Below are positions 19,309 to 28,787 of a DNA stretch of 64,000 bases, in pieces. The stretch lies in NCBI GenBank assembly GCA_902616615.1, contig CACMTN010000004.1, forward strand, positions 49,543 through 113,542, read 5' to 3'. The notes beneath the pieces were generated by a model. That model did no database searches and had not been told where the DNA came from. It saw nothing but the letters and a program-made list of their open reading frames with translations. The translations under genes and the position numbers were made by a program. Numbering within the stretch: the stretch's first letter is position 1; every line of letters begins with the position of its first letter. The DNA is from an uncultured SAR116 cluster alpha proteobacterium (GTDB taxonomy: Bacteria; Pseudomonadota; Alphaproteobacteria; Puniceispirillales; Marisalimonadaceae).

Positions 19309-21186
19309 ATGGATGATGATATTTATGGAATTAAAAAATGGGGTGATGATATCCTTGAGATCCTGAATAATGGAAATATAGGACTTAAAAATCCATTTTA
19401 TCCATCTAATCCTTCTATCGACCTAATTAAAATTATAGAAAGCCTTAATGAAAGAGGTATTAGTTGCCCAGTACTATTAAGAGTTACAGATTACTTAGCA
19501 TTTAGAATAAAACAAATTAATGAGTCTTTTTTTAAAGCAATAAAAGAAGTTAGATATAAAGGTTATTATAAGGGTGTTTTTCCAGTTAAAGTTAATCAAC
19601 AGGCACAAGTAATTGACAGAATAGTTGATTTTGGAAAAGAATTTGATTTTGGTTTAGAAGTTGGATCTAAACCTGAATTATTAATAGCTTTAGCCCACGA
19701 TCTCTCTAGTGAATCTACCATTATATGTAATGGGATTAAAGACAGAGAATTTATTAATTTGGCAATATTATCACTGAAAATTGGTTTTAAAACTATTTTA
19801 GTTTTAGAAAGTCCACGTGAACTTGATCTAATCATTCAAGTTTCTCAAGAACTAAATGTAAGACCATTACTTGGAATAAGAGTAAAATTAACAAACAAAG
19901 TAAGTGGTAATTGGTCTCAATCAAGTGGAGATCGAAGTGCATTTGGAATGTCCGTTGAACAAGTCATGAAAGTTATTACAAAATTAAAAGTTAATAACTA
20001 TCTTGATTGCTTGGTTCTACAACATTCACATCTTGGCAGCCAGATTCCTGATATTATTGAAATTAGAAAAGCAACACAAGAGGCTTGTAGATTTTTCTCA
20101 GAAATGTGTAAACAAGGTGCACCATTAGAATATTTAGATCTTGGAGGCGGCTTAGGTGTGGATTATACTGGGGAACAAAAGTCTTCTCTTAACTCAATAA
20201 ATTATTCATTAGATGAATACTGTATAAATATTGTTGAAACTGTTAAATATGAATTAGATCAATCAAACGTGGATCATCCCATAATTGTTACTGAATCTGG
20301 AAGAGCATGCATTGCATCTAGTTCAATGCTAATTTTTAATATTTTAGAGACAACAAACTTTGATAGCGAAAAAAAACAGGAAATTAATTCAAAAGACCAT
20401 CCCTTATTGAAAAATATGATTCAAATTCCTGAATATTTAAATTTAGAAAGAGCTCAAGAATGTTTGAACGATTTAAATTATTATAGAGAAGAAATAAGAG
20501 CTCTTTTTAGAAGTGGTCAAATAGATTTATCAAATATGGCAAAAACTGAAGAGACTTATTTATACATCATAAATAAAATTAAAACTGTACTTTCTTCAAC
20601 ACCGGAAATAACTGAAGAACTTCAAGATGCAATTGATAATATGGCAGATATATATCATGGCAACTTTTCTTTATTCCAAAGCCTACCAGATGTTTGGGCT
20701 ATTGATCAAATTCATCCTATTGCACCACTTCAAAAACATAATAAGCAACCAAACAGAAGAGTTATTTTAAATGATATTACTTGCGATAGTGATGGTATAA
20801 TAAATAAATTTGTACTGAAAGACGGTATTTCAAACACATTACCTTTACATGACATTAGTGATGATGAGGACTATTTTTTAGGCGTGTTTTATATTGGTGC
20901 CTATCAAGAAACGTTGGGAGATCTTCATAACTTATTTGGTGATACAAATGTGGCTACAATAAAATTAAAAGAAAATGGAGGATTTCAGCTATTACATGAG
21001 CAAGAAGGTGATACTATTTCAGAAGTTTTAACTTATGTTGAATATGAGCCTAAGAACATAATTAATAGGTTCAAACATATAGTAGAGGATGCAGTAAGAA
21101 GTAGAGACTTATCACTTTCAGAAAGAAAAAAAATAACTCAATCTTTCAAGGATTCGATTTCTGGTTATACTTATTTCGAAAAATAA
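19309..21186 (+). CDS. speA: Biosynthetic arginine decarboxylase
   Basis: 625-aa fold-III PLP enzyme that makes agmatine from arginine. The PLP lysine is in YKGVFPVKVNQQAQVI (about residue 100); further motifs are LVLQHSHLGSQIPD, YLDLGGGLGVDYTG and the C-terminal FSLFQSLPDVWAIDQIHPI. Length is typical of SpeA (about 630-660). It is the first gene of a four-gene plus-strand cluster (speA, carboxyspermidine dehydrogenase, carboxyspermidine decarboxylase, speB) that can run from arginine to spermidine. An AAAGG Shine-Dalgarno precedes the ATG. Confidence 0.95.
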   Translation: MDDDIYGIKKWGDDILEILNNGNIGLKNPFYPSNPSIDLIKIIESLNERGISCPVLLRVTDYLAFRIKQINESFFKAIKEVRYKGYYKGVFPVKVNQQAQVIDRIVDFGKEFDFGLEVGSKPELLIALAHDLSSESTIICNGIKDREFINLAILSLKIGFKTILVLESPRELDLIIQVSQELNVRPLLGIRVKLTNKVSGNWSQSSGDRSAFGMSVEQVMKVITKLKVNNYLDCLVLQHSHLGSQIPDIIEIRKATQEACRFFSEMCKQGAPLEYLDLGGGLGVDYTGEQKSSLNSINYSLDEYCINIVETVKYELDQSNVDHPIIVTESGRACIASSSMLIFNILETTNFDSEKKQEINSKDHPLLKNMIQIPEYLNLERAQECLNDLNYYREEIRALFRSGQIDLSNMAKTEETYLYIINKIKTVLSSTPEITEELQDAIDNMADIYHGNFSLFQSLPDVWAIDQIHPIAPLQKHNKQPNRRVILNDITCDSDGIINKFVLKDGISNTLPLHDISDDEDYFLGVFYIGAYQETLGDLHNLFGDTNVATIKLKENGGFQLLHEQEGDTISEVLTYVEYEPKNIINRFKHIVEDAVRSRDLSLSERKKITQSFKDSISGYTYFEK

Positions 21187-21214
21187 ATAATTAGGAAATT
21201 TATGGGAGTTGGAA

Positions 21215-22420
21215 ATGGACAATATTTTAGTTATTGGAGCAGGTGGTGTTAGTCATGTAACTGTTCACAAAATGGCAAAAAATTCTAATTATTTTAAAAA
21301 TATAATTTTAGCAAGTAGATCTATCGAGAAATGCTTCAAAATTAAAGAAAGTGTTAAAGATAAATATAATATTAACATTACAGTAGCAGAGCTAGATGCA
21401 GACAATATTGACGAAACGGTGGCATTAATTAAAAAATTTAACCCCTTTTTGGTTGTCAACCTAGCTCTTCCCTATCAAGATCTTAATATAATGGATGCTT
21501 GTTTGTTAACTAATACACATTATTTAGATACCGCCAATTATGAACCTAGGCACGAAGCAAAGTTTGAATACAAGTGGCAATGGGATTATGATAAAAAATT
21601 TAAAGAAAAGGGCCTTATGGCTCTTTTAGGATCAGGTTTTGATCCAGGTGTTACGAATGTTTTTACAACTTTTACTAAAAAACATCATTTGGATAGTATT
21701 GATTTTTTAGATATTCTTGACTGCAATGATGGTGATCATGGACACCCATTTGCTACTAATTTTAATCCCGAAATAAATATTAGAGAGGTTACATCTGATT
21801 CTAAGCATTGGGAAGATAATCAGTGGAAGATTGGGCCTGCTCTTAAGAAAAAAGTCTCTTTTAAATTTCCTGAAATTGGAAATAAAAATATGTATTTAAT
21901 GTATCATGAAGAATTGGAGAGTTTAATAAAACATTATCCTGAGATTAAAAGAGCAAGATTTTGGATGACATTCGGTGATAACTATTTAAAATATTTAGAT
22001 GTTCTCCAAAATATTGGTATGACATCTATCGACCCAGTCAATTATAATGGGAAAGAAATAATTCCATTACAATTTTTACAAAGTGTTTTACCAGATCCTG
22101 GCAGTCTTGGAGAAAAAACTAAAGGGAAGACTTGTATAGGCACAATAGTTACTGGTAAAAAAAACAATTTAGAAAAAACATATTATACATATAATATCTG
22201 CAATCATGAAGATTGCTTCAAAGAAGTGGGTAGCCAGGCAATTTCATACACTACTGGTGTCCCCGCAATGATAGGATCATTGCTAATGTTAAAAAAGAGC
22301 TGGTTTAAACCTGGAGTTTGGAACATGGAGCAATTTGATCCAGATCCCTTTATGGAACTTCTCAATAAGCATGGTTTACCTACTAAAACCATACAGCTAG
22401 AAAACAAAGTAAATTTCTAG
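21215..22420 (+). CDS. Carboxy(nor)spermidine dehydrogenase (saccharopine dehydrogenase family)
   Basis: About 401 aa. An N-terminal Rossmann motif VIGAGGVSHVTVHKMA, then the saccharopine dehydrogenase fold with GSGFDPGVTNVFTTF and LDILDCNDGDHGHPFATNFNPE-type motifs typical of CASDH/CANSDH. The enzyme reductively condenses putrescine with aspartate beta-semialdehyde. The track start (TTG 21209) abuts the Shine-Dalgarno GGGAG; the ATG at 21215 has correct 6-nt spacing and is preferred. It is 28 bp after speA and directly precedes the decarboxylase. Confidence 0.92.
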   Translation: MDNILVIGAGGVSHVTVHKMAKNSNYFKNIILASRSIEKCFKIKESVKDKYNINITVAELDADNIDETVALIKKFNPFLVVNLALPYQDLNIMDACLLTNTHYLDTANYEPRHEAKFEYKWQWDYDKKFKEKGLMALLGSGFDPGVTNVFTTFTKKHHLDSIDFLDILDCNDGDHGHPFATNFNPEINIREVTSDSKHWEDNQWKIGPALKKKVSFKFPEIGNKNMYLMYHEELESLIKHYPEIKRARFWMTFGDNYLKYLDVLQNIGMTSIDPVNYNGKEIIPLQFLQSVLPDPGSLGEKTKGKTCIGTIVTGKKNNLEKTYYTYNICNHEDCFKEVGSQAISYTTGVPAMIGSLLMLKKSWFKPGVWNMEQFDPDPFMELLNKHGLPTKTIQLENKVNF

Positions 22421-23601
22421 TGGATAAAATTTTTCAAACTATGGGAGGAGATCCAAGAAATTTTAATAAACTAGATTTGTATAAATTACCAAGTCCTTGT
22501 TTTGTTATAGATAAAAGAGCATTAATTAAAAATTTGTTAACCTTAAATCACCTAAAATCACAAACAGGTATTAAAATTTTAGTTGCTCTGAAGGCTTTTT
22601 CTACTCCTTATTTTGGTCCCTTAATATCTGAATATTTAGATGGATGTTGCAGTTCTGGTTTATATGAAACAAAGTTAGCAAAAAAATATTTTAAAGGAGA
22701 AATTAGTACTTTTTCTCCAGCATATAAAAAAGATGATATTAGAGAAATTGTTAACTTATCAGATCATATCGTTTTTAATTCCTCAAACCAATTGAATGAT
22801 TTTTATAATATTGCAATAAAATTTAAGAATGAAATTGGTTTAAGAATTAATCCACTTTATTCTGAAATAGATAATGACAAATATAATGCTGCTAGTACCA
22901 ATTCTAGATTAGGCATGCATTTAAATGATTTAGATAAAATTGACATAAAAAAATTAAATGGTATTCATTTTCATACCTTATGTGAACAAAATTTCACTCC
23001 TCTGGAAAATACTTGGGATAAAATTAAAAATGATATTGTTCCCATCTGTAAAAAATTAAATTGGCTTAATCTTGGTGGAGGTCATCATATTACCAGAAAT
23101 GATTATGAAATTGATAAATTAGAAATTTTTCTAAAACAACTCGCAGATGAAACTAGCTGTCAAATTTATATTGAACCAGGAGAAGCTGTGGTATTAGATT
23201 CGGGTATTTTAGTTGGAGAAATTATAGATAGTTTTAAACCTAGCAATGAGCTCTCACCAAATATCGCAATTACAGATATTAGTGCAGTCTCTCACATGCC
23301 TGATGTAATTGAGGCGCCATATAGGCCAGCATTACTTAATGAACCTAAATACGGATACAAAGTTATGCTTGGTGGACCTAGCTGTTTAGCAGGTGATATC
23401 ATTGGAGAGTATAATTTTAAGTCTACACCCAAAGTTGGAGATAGAATAGCTATATTAGATCAAGCACATTATACTATGGTAAAAACTAGTTTTTTTAATG
23501 GAGTAAAAATACCATCTGTAGCAATTTGGGATAGTGATAATGATAATTTAGAAGTAATCAAAAGATTTACTTATGAAGACTTTGAAAATAAATTATCTTA
23601 A
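22420..23601 (+). CDS. nspC: Carboxy(nor)spermidine decarboxylase
   Basis: 393-aa fold-III PLP decarboxylase. The PLP lysine lies in KILVALKAFSTPYFGP (about residue 52), followed by DGCCSSGLYETKLAKK, GIHFHTLCEQN, NLGGGHHIT and YIEPGEAVVLDSG. It converts carboxyspermidine to spermidine (or the nor-form). The GTG start overlaps the previous gene's TAG by one base. With an upstream route to putrescine but no diaminopropane enzyme visible, spermidine is the more likely product. Confidence 0.93.
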   Translation: MDKIFQTMGGDPRNFNKLDLYKLPSPCFVIDKRALIKNLLTLNHLKSQTGIKILVALKAFSTPYFGPLISEYLDGCCSSGLYETKLAKKYFKGEISTFSPAYKKDDIREIVNLSDHIVFNSSNQLNDFYNIAIKFKNEIGLRINPLYSEIDNDKYNAASTNSRLGMHLNDLDKIDIKKLNGIHFHTLCEQNFTPLENTWDKIKNDIVPICKKLNWLNLGGGHHITRNDYEIDKLEIFLKQLADETSCQIYIEPGEAVVLDSGILVGEIIDSFKPSNELSPNIAITDISAVSHMPDVIEAPYRPALLNEPKYGYKVMLGGPSCLAGDIIGEYNFKSTPKVGDRIAILDQAHYTMVKTSFFNGVKIPSVAIWDSDNDNLEVIKRFTYEDFENKLS

Positions 23602-23615
23602 TTTCAGGTAATGAG

Positions 23616-24494
23616 ATGAAAAACACAAAAAAAAATTTTTTAAACTCAGAACTCTCTGTGGAGGAAAGAAGTAAAGAAAAAGCAAAATTTCATATCCTCC
23701 CAATACCTCTAGAGAAAACAGTCTCTTGTGGCAGAGGTACATCAAAAGGTCCTGAAGCTATACTAAATGCGAGCAACGAACTGGAAAGATTCACTGGTAA
23801 AAGTGAACCTTGCCTTAGTGGTATTTTTACTCATCCTTTTTTAAATTGTAATTTTCCTATAGAAAATGTGATGCTTAATATAGAAAAGACTACAAAAGAA
23901 ATTTGCAAACAAAACAAAATACCAGTAATCCTTGGCGGTGAGCACAGTATTACTTTTGGTGCTGTAAATGGTATTTTTAAAGGATTAAATTTCTCAAAAT
24001 ATGAAGAAATAGGGATTATACAAATTGATGCTCATGCTGATTTAAGAAAAAATTATGAAAATCAAGTGCATTCACACGCAAGTGTTATGTATCTTTTAAG
24101 CAAATCAAAATATAAAGTAGCACAATTTGGTGTAAGAGCATTAAGCAAAGAAGAAGTAAAAAATAGAAATATTTTTGAAATATTCTATTTTGACATTGAA
24201 GATATTAAAAATAACAAAGACCTAAGATTACCCGTAAACTTTCCACAAAACATATATATTACTTTCGACGTAGATGGATTAGATCCGTCAATAATGCCTG
24301 CTACGGGAACGCCAGTACCTGATGGTCTTGGATTTAATGAAAGTTTACAATTAATAAAAAGTTTAATCACAGGTAGAAAAGTAATTGGATTTGATGTTGT
24401 TGAATTTTCACCAATTAAAAATTTCTTTGCATATGACTTTACAGTAGCATCGTTAGTTTACAAGATAATGGAATTAATAGATTTAAATGACTAA
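23616..24494 (+). CDS. speB: Agmatinase
   Basis: 292-aa member of the ureohydrolase family, hydrolysing agmatine to putrescine and urea. The binuclear Mn ligands are in GGEHSITFG, IQIDAHADLR, HSHASVMY and TFDVDGLDPS; the ending TGTPVPDGLG is typical of agmatinase. Last gene of the polyamine cluster, 14 bp after nspC. Guanidinobutyrase or related specificity cannot be excluded from sequence alone, but the arginine decarboxylase in the same operon argues for agmatine. Its stop overlaps the convergent trxB stop. Confidence 0.93.
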   Translation: MKNTKKNFLNSELSVEERSKEKAKFHILPIPLEKTVSCGRGTSKGPEAILNASNELERFTGKSEPCLSGIFTHPFLNCNFPIENVMLNIEKTTKEICKQNKIPVILGGEHSITFGAVNGIFKGLNFSKYEEIGIIQIDAHADLRKNYENQVHSHASVMYLLSKSKYKVAQFGVRALSKEEVKNRNIFEIFYFDIEDIKNNKDLRLPVNFPQNIYITFDVDGLDPSIMPATGTPVPDGLGFNESLQLIKSLITGRKVIGFDVVEFSPIKNFFAYDFTVASLVYKIMELIDLND

Positions 24495-25432
24495 AGATTG
24501 TGGCTTTGTATCCATTTTTCAGCATCAAGCGCAGCCATGCAACCCATACCTGCAGCTGTTACGGCTTGCCTATAAATTTTATCAACACAATCACCTGCAG
24601 CAAAAACACCATCTAAATTAGTAATTGTTGTACCTGGTTTTTGAGCTATTATATAACCTTCATAGTCCATTTCCAGTACATCTTTAAAAGGCTTTGTTGA
24701 TGGACTATGACCAATTGCAATGAAAACACCATCAACTTTAATTATCTTTGATTTATTTTGTTTAGTTGAGATTAATTTAAGAGCATTAACCCCATTTTCA
24801 TCACCAAGAATTTCGCTAACTTCATTATTCCAAATAATATTTATATTTTTCTTGGAAAAAAGTCTGTCTTGTAAAATCTTCTCTGATCTTAGTGCATCAC
24901 GTCTATGAATTAAATTTACCTTAGAACATATATTTGATAAATACAAAGCTTCCTCAACAGCTGTATTACCTCCTCCAACTACTGCAACTTCTTTATTTCT
25001 GTAAAAAAAACCATCACAAGTTGCACAAGCAGAAACACCTCTTCCATTATATTTGTTTTCACTTTCTAAACCTAACCATTTAGCCTGTGCTCCAGTGGCT
25101 ATAATTATAGTATCTGCTATCAAAGATTTATTTGAATCTAAAACCACTATCTTTTCATTTTTTTTTAATTCAATTTTAACAACTATATCATTGATTACAC
25201 GAGCTCCAACTTTTATTGCCTGAGATCTCATTTGTTCCATCATCCATGGACCTTGAACAACATCAGCGTATCCTGGGTAGTTTTCAACATCTGTAGTTAT
25301 TGTAAGTTGGCCTCCAGGTTGGATTCCCTCAATTATAATTGGATTTAGATTAGCTCTTGCCGCATATATTGCAGCGGTTAAACCTGCAGCTCCTGAACCA
25401 ATAATTATAACTTTTTCTTTTTGATTTTTCAT
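24491..25432 (-). CDS. trxB: Thioredoxin reductase
   Basis: 313-aa FAD/NADPH enzyme. FAD motif IIGSGAAGLTAAIYAARA near residue 10, redox-active CATC in SACATCDGFFY (about residue 136), NADPH motif VVGGGNTAVEEALYL, and the C-terminal FAD motif GVFAAGDCVD. It reduces thioredoxin in the cytoplasm. purU ends only 2 bp upstream on the same strand, so the two are probably cotranscribed. Confidence 0.97.
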   Translation of the reverse strand: MKNQKEKVIIIGSGAAGLTAAIYAARANLNPIIIEGIQPGGQLTITTDVENYPGYADVVQGPWMMEQMRSQAIKVGARVINDIVVKIELKKNEKIVVLDSNKSLIADTIIIATGAQAKWLGLESENKYNGRGVSACATCDGFFYRNKEVAVVGGGNTAVEEALYLSNICSKVNLIHRRDALRSEKILQDRLFSKKNINIIWNNEVSEILGDENGVNALKLISTKQNKSKIIKVDGVFIAIGHSPSTKPFKDVLEMDYEGYIIAQKPGTTITNLDGVFAAGDCVDKIYRQAVTAAGMGCMAALDAEKWIQSHNL

Positions 25433-25434
25433 AC

Positions 25435-26313
25435 TTAAATTCTCTGTCCTCTAAATACGATTGTTCTATTATCATTTAAAAAAACTCTTCTTTCAGAATG
25501 AGCTTTTATGGCTCTGTACAAAACTCTTGCTTCAATATCCCTTCCCATTAAAACCAAATCACTAGGCATCATTTCGTGATTAACCTCTTGAGTATCTTGT
25601 TCAATTATGGGTCCCTCATCAAGATCTTTTGTAACATAATGTGCAGTTGCACCAATGACCTTCACTCCTCTTTCAAAGGCTTGATGATAAGGTCTCGCTC
25701 CTTTAAAACTAGGCAAAAAACTATGATGTATATTAATAATTTTTCCTGCATAATCATTTGTGAATTCTTCTGATAACACTTGCATATAACGAGCTAAGAC
25801 AATTAACTGAACATCATTATTATTAATAATTTCTTTTAATTTTTTTTCCTGATCTAATTTATTTGATTTTTCAATTGGTAAATAATGAAATGGAATATTA
25901 GAAAAATTTGCTATCTCTTCTGCGGTTTTATGATTTGATACAACAGCTTTAATTTTTAAATTTAATGAGTTATTTCTAACTTTAAACAAAATATCATTTA
26001 AACAATGATCAAATTTAGAAACAAGCAAAATAGTATTCATGGGACTTTCAATCTCAGATAAGAAAAAATCTGCATTTAATTTCTTTGCTAATATCTCTAA
26101 ATTATTTTTTACATTTGATAACATTTCATTATTAAGTAATAAAAAACTTTGTCTGATAAAAAAGTTACCATTTTTTTGATCTGTAAATTGTTTAGACTCA
26201 ACAATATTACAGTTCGATTCAGCCAATATCGAAGAAATTTTTGCAACAATTCCAACCTGATCTTTACAAGATAATTTCAATATATGTGTTTCTAATTTCA
26301 TATCCATGAACAT
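25435..26313 (-). CDS. purU: Formyltetrahydrofolate deformylase
   Basis: About 292 aa: an N-terminal ACT domain (LSCKDQVGIVAKISSILAES) and a C-terminal formyltransferase-fold domain with NIHHSFLPSFKGARPYHQA and GATAHYVTKDLDEGPII. PurU hydrolyses 10-formyl-THF to formate and THF, balancing one-carbon pools. Three in-frame ATGs (26313, 26307, 26301) are close together and none has a clear Shine-Dalgarno; the last (MKLETHIL) matches the usual PurU start best. Confidence 0.93.
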   Translation of the reverse strand: MFMDMKLETHILKLSCKDQVGIVAKISSILAESNCNIVESKQFTDQKNGNFFIRQSFLLLNNEMLSNVKNNLEILAKKLNADFFLSEIESPMNTILLVSKFDHCLNDILFKVRNNSLNLKIKAVVSNHKTAEEIANFSNIPFHYLPIEKSNKLDQEKKLKEIINNNDVQLIVLARYMQVLSEEFTNDYAGKIINIHHSFLPSFKGARPYHQAFERGVKVIGATAHYVTKDLDEGPIIEQDTQEVNHEMMPSDLVLMGRDIEARVLYRAIKAHSERRVFLNDNRTIVFRGQRI

Positions 26314-26350
26314 TTAATACATTTTTTAATATTTAGAAACAATACGATAT

Positions 26351-27172
26351 TTAATAATTTAAAAATTTATTTGAAGCTTCATAAAATTCTAAGGGATTTT
26401 CTATGTGTAAAAAGTGGTCTGCATCTTTAATTTCATGAAAAAAAATATTAGAAAAAAACTTTTTAAATATCTTGAAATATTCCTCTTTAACATAATTACT
26501 TTTTCCTCCATAAATGCAAAGTACTTCTTTATCAAATTTATTAATTTTATTAATGGTAGGAAACTTTCTTAAATCATTAAGAGATTTCTTAATTGCTTTT
26601 AGATTTACTGACCATTTATATTTTCCATCTACTAATTCAAGATTTTGTAATAAAAATGACCTTAAAAAATTGTGATCTATATATTTAGACAAAACAACAT
26701 CAGCTTCTCCCCTACTTTTTATTAAATCTATATTCATATCTAATAGAGAATTTATTATTAGGTTATCATCATTTTCATAATCAACAGGGGCTATATCAGC
26801 AATTATAACCTTATTAACATATTTTGGCTCCAATAAGGTAATTATCATAGCTAATTTACCACCCATTGAATGGCCCAATAAATTAGTTTTTTCTACGCCC
26901 AGCAAATTAAAGAGATTTACAACATCATTCATCATTAATATATATGACATATCTTCTTCGAAATCATTTCCTCCATGATTTCTTAGATCCACAGTCACAA
27001 CTATCTGATTTTTTTCTTTACTTAATTTTTTAGAAAATGTTTGCCAATTTTTACCTCTTCCATATAGCCCATGAAAAATAAATAATGTTTGAAAATTTTT
27101 ATCATTAAAGTTCACATTATTTTTTTCAAATTCTATTTGTTTTCCATTTTTATATATTTGAAAATTTATCAT
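26351..27172 (-). CDS. Alpha/beta-fold hydrolase (YbfF-like esterase)
   Basis: 273-aa single-domain alpha/beta hydrolase. The oxyanion HG motif is in IFHGLYGRGKNW, the nucleophile in LGHSMGGKLAM (about residue 100), and the catalytic His in IKDADHFLHIE; VTVDLRNHGGN is typical of the YbfF/ABHD11 group of small acyl esterases. No signal peptide, so cytoplasmic. The substrate is unknown. The gene starts 59 bp from purU's end of the strand block and looks monocistronic. Confidence 0.88.
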   Translation of the reverse strand: MINFQIYKNGKQIEFEKNNVNFNDKNFQTLFIFHGLYGRGKNWQTFSKKLSKEKNQIVVTVDLRNHGGNDFEEDMSYILMMNDVVNLFNLLGVEKTNLLGHSMGGKLAMIITLLEPKYVNKVIIADIAPVDYENDDNLIINSLLDMNIDLIKSRGEADVVLSKYIDHNFLRSFLLQNLELVDGKYKWSVNLKAIKKSLNDLRKFPTINKINKFDKEVLCIYGGKSNYVKEEYFKIFKKFFSNIFFHEIKDADHFLHIENPLEFYEASNKFLNY

Positions 27173-27263
27173 TATGAGGATTTAAAAATTAATGTCCTAA
27201 AAATTAAAATTATATCAGTTTAGTCGTTAGATTAAATATAAAAATAAATAATTGAAGGTAAAT

Positions 27264-27512
27264 ATGGGCCAGATAATTAAATTAGATTTTTCTTCATACA
27301 ACGCAAACCAAGAAAATTTATATGAAAAAAAGCTTATTAGGATTAGAGACGAAATTGAAGATTATCTTAATCAAGCCTCAACAGTTGAAAAAGATGATCT
27401 AGCTATAGCTCTTGCAGCAGGAAGGTACTCTTCAATGAAACTTGCAAAATTAACGGGTGAAGAAAGCACAAAAAAATTTTTTAATGAATGTATTAAAACA
27501 ACTTTAAAGTAA
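27264..27512 (+). CDS. Small uncharacterised helical protein
   Basis: 82 aa from the ATG at 27264, which has GAAGG at the right distance; the track's TTG start (27252) lies on top of that site. The protein is predicted mostly helical (ENLYEKKLIRIRDEIEDY) with an acidic middle, no membrane segment and no motif I recognise. It is convergent with the bactofilin genes (15 bp between stops). Codon use and Shine-Dalgarno support a real gene. Function unknown. Confidence 0.75.
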   Translation: MGQIIKLDFSSYNANQENLYEKKLIRIRDEIEDYLNQASTVEKDDLAIALAAGRYSSMKLAKLTGEESTKKFFNECIKTTLK

Positions 27513-27527
27513 AATATTTCAAAATAA

Positions 27528-27842
27528 TTACGAAATTCTAGTTATACTTCCTGAAACTTCTGCCCCTAAATCGATAGATAAAGCATTGGTTTTCAAATTA
27601 CCTTCAACTTTTGCACTGCTAGCTACATTAAGAGTATTTGCAGCCACTTCACCTTTAACTAACCCGCCTAATGTAACTTTATCAGCAATTAAATTACCAT
27701 CAAAAATGCTGTTAGCTTCAAGTAGTACATCTTTAGCTCTTAACTCACCTTTAAATCTTCCAGCAACAACTACTGATGATCCAGCGGAATCTAAGTTACC
27801 TTCCATAACCAATTCTTCTGATATGTATGTAATTTCACTCAT
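27528..27842 (-). CDS. Bactofilin (third of three paralogues)
   Basis: 104-aa protein consisting almost only of the right-handed beta-helix of the bactofilin/DUF583 family, visible as ~16-residue repeats with hydrophobic periodicity (SVVVAGRFKGELRAKDVLLE, GNLIADKVTLGG). Bactofilins polymerise without nucleotide into membrane-associated filaments that position cell-wall enzymes or set cell shape. Short N- and C-tails only. It has an AGAGGA Shine-Dalgarno and follows the second paralogue by 25 bp. Confidence 0.9.
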   Translation of the reverse strand: MSEITYISEELVMEGNLDSAGSSVVVAGRFKGELRAKDVLLEANSIFDGNLIADKVTLGGLVKGEVAANTLNVASSAKVEGNLKTNALSIDLGAEVSGSITRIS

Positions 27843-27867
27843 AATTAATCCTCTAAAAAAACTTAAT

Positions 27868-28257
27868 TTATTTTTCTTCTATTTGATCTTCTTCAACTTC
27901 ATCATTTTCATTAGTTTCTTCAATTTTTTCTGCATCAGCTTCATTCCAATTATGAACTACTCTGCAATTTAAAGCTGCGCCTCTATCCATTTGTAATGAT
28001 TTATAATGAACCTCTCCACTAATTCTTGAAGTTTCAGTTAGCCAAACACTATCAGCTTGCATTTTACCTTCATATTCTCCTGCAATGACTACTAATTCTG
28101 AATCAACTTTTCCAAGAAATTTTCCAGTTGATCCAATTGTAACTTTTTCAGTTGTTAAATCAGCTTCAACATAACCATTGATTTCAATTGATTTAGCATT
28201 AGATATTTTTCCAGTAAATCTTGCACCTGAACCTAAAACTGCCTGTTTATTTGCCAT
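27868..28257 (-). CDS. Bactofilin (second of three paralogues)
   Basis: About 129 aa. A bactofilin beta-helix core (GKISNAKSIEINGYVEADL, GKVDSELVVIAGEYEGK) is followed by a strongly acidic C-terminal tail (EETNENDEVEEDQIEEK) not found in the other two copies. The ATG at 28257 is preferred over the track's TTG at 28260 because GGAGA is then 8 nt away. The tail may adapt this copy to a partner. Part of a three-gene bactofilin unit that diverges from an M23 peptidase operon. Confidence 0.9.
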   Translation of the reverse strand: MANKQAVLGSGARFTGKISNAKSIEINGYVEADLTTEKVTIGSTGKFLGKVDSELVVIAGEYEGKMQADSVWLTETSRISGEVHYKSLQMDRGAALNCRVVHNWNEADAEKIEETNENDEVEEDQIEEK

Positions 28258-28277
28258 CAAACGTCTCCTTTAAAATT

Positions 28278-28616
28278 TTATTTTTTTCTCTTTCCAATTT
28301 GAGCCTCAACTACAGCTCCTTCCTCTATTGAAATATTTTCATAAAAAACTTCTCCAGTAATTTTACCTGAAGACCTGATTGAAACGACATCACCTGAAAC
28401 TTGACCGTCACATTTACCAGAAACTGTTACAACATCTGCGTCAATGTTGCCCTTTAAAGTACCAGTATCTTCAACAGATAGACTATGACATTTAATGTCT
28501 CCAACAACTGATCCTAATAATACTAAATCTCCATCTGCTGAAATTTTACCTTTTATTTTCATATCACTTGAAATTACTGATTTTTCATTTTCAGTATCAT
28601 TTGTTTTTCCTAACAT
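28278..28616 (-). CDS. Bactofilin (first of three paralogues)
   Basis: 112-aa bactofilin: a polar ~20-residue N-terminal tail, then the beta-helix repeats (KGKISADGDLVLLGSVVGDI, GNIDADVVTVSGKCDGQVSG) and a short basic tail. It is the promoter-proximal gene of the bactofilin unit, with AAAGGA before the ATG. It is 171 bp from the divergent membrane protein that precedes the M23 peptidase; bactofilin next to M23 peptidase is a widespread pairing (for example BacA-LmdC and CcmA-Csd1). Confidence 0.91.
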   Translation of the reverse strand: MLGKTNDTENEKSVISSDMKIKGKISADGDLVLLGSVVGDIKCHSLSVEDTGTLKGNIDADVVTVSGKCDGQVSGDVVSIRSSGKITGEVFYENISIEEGAVVEAQIGKRKK

Positions 28617-28719
28617 CTTGGAAATCCTTTTTCTGATTATTAAAATAAATTTTAACTAACTTACTACATCTAATAATATATAGTAAATTTATATTTAAAA
28701 TTTTTCAAAATTTATTAAT

Positions 28720-28736
28720 TTGGTATGAATGATGCA
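28720..28736 (+). promoter_or_regulatory. Candidate sigma-54 promoter of the M23 peptidase operon
   Basis: TTGGTATG-AATG-ATGCA has the invariant GG (28722-28723) and GC (28734-28735) exactly 10 bp apart and matches the -24/-12 consensus at 6 of 8 and 4 of 5 positions. It lies 51 bp upstream of the preferred ATG at 28788. The sequence is almost identical in form to the site at 30550 and rpoN is nearby. Confidence 0.65.
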
Positions 28737-28787
28737 ATTAACTTGCCATAATAATATTCTCAATTAAAAAATAGAGAGTTGGAAGTT

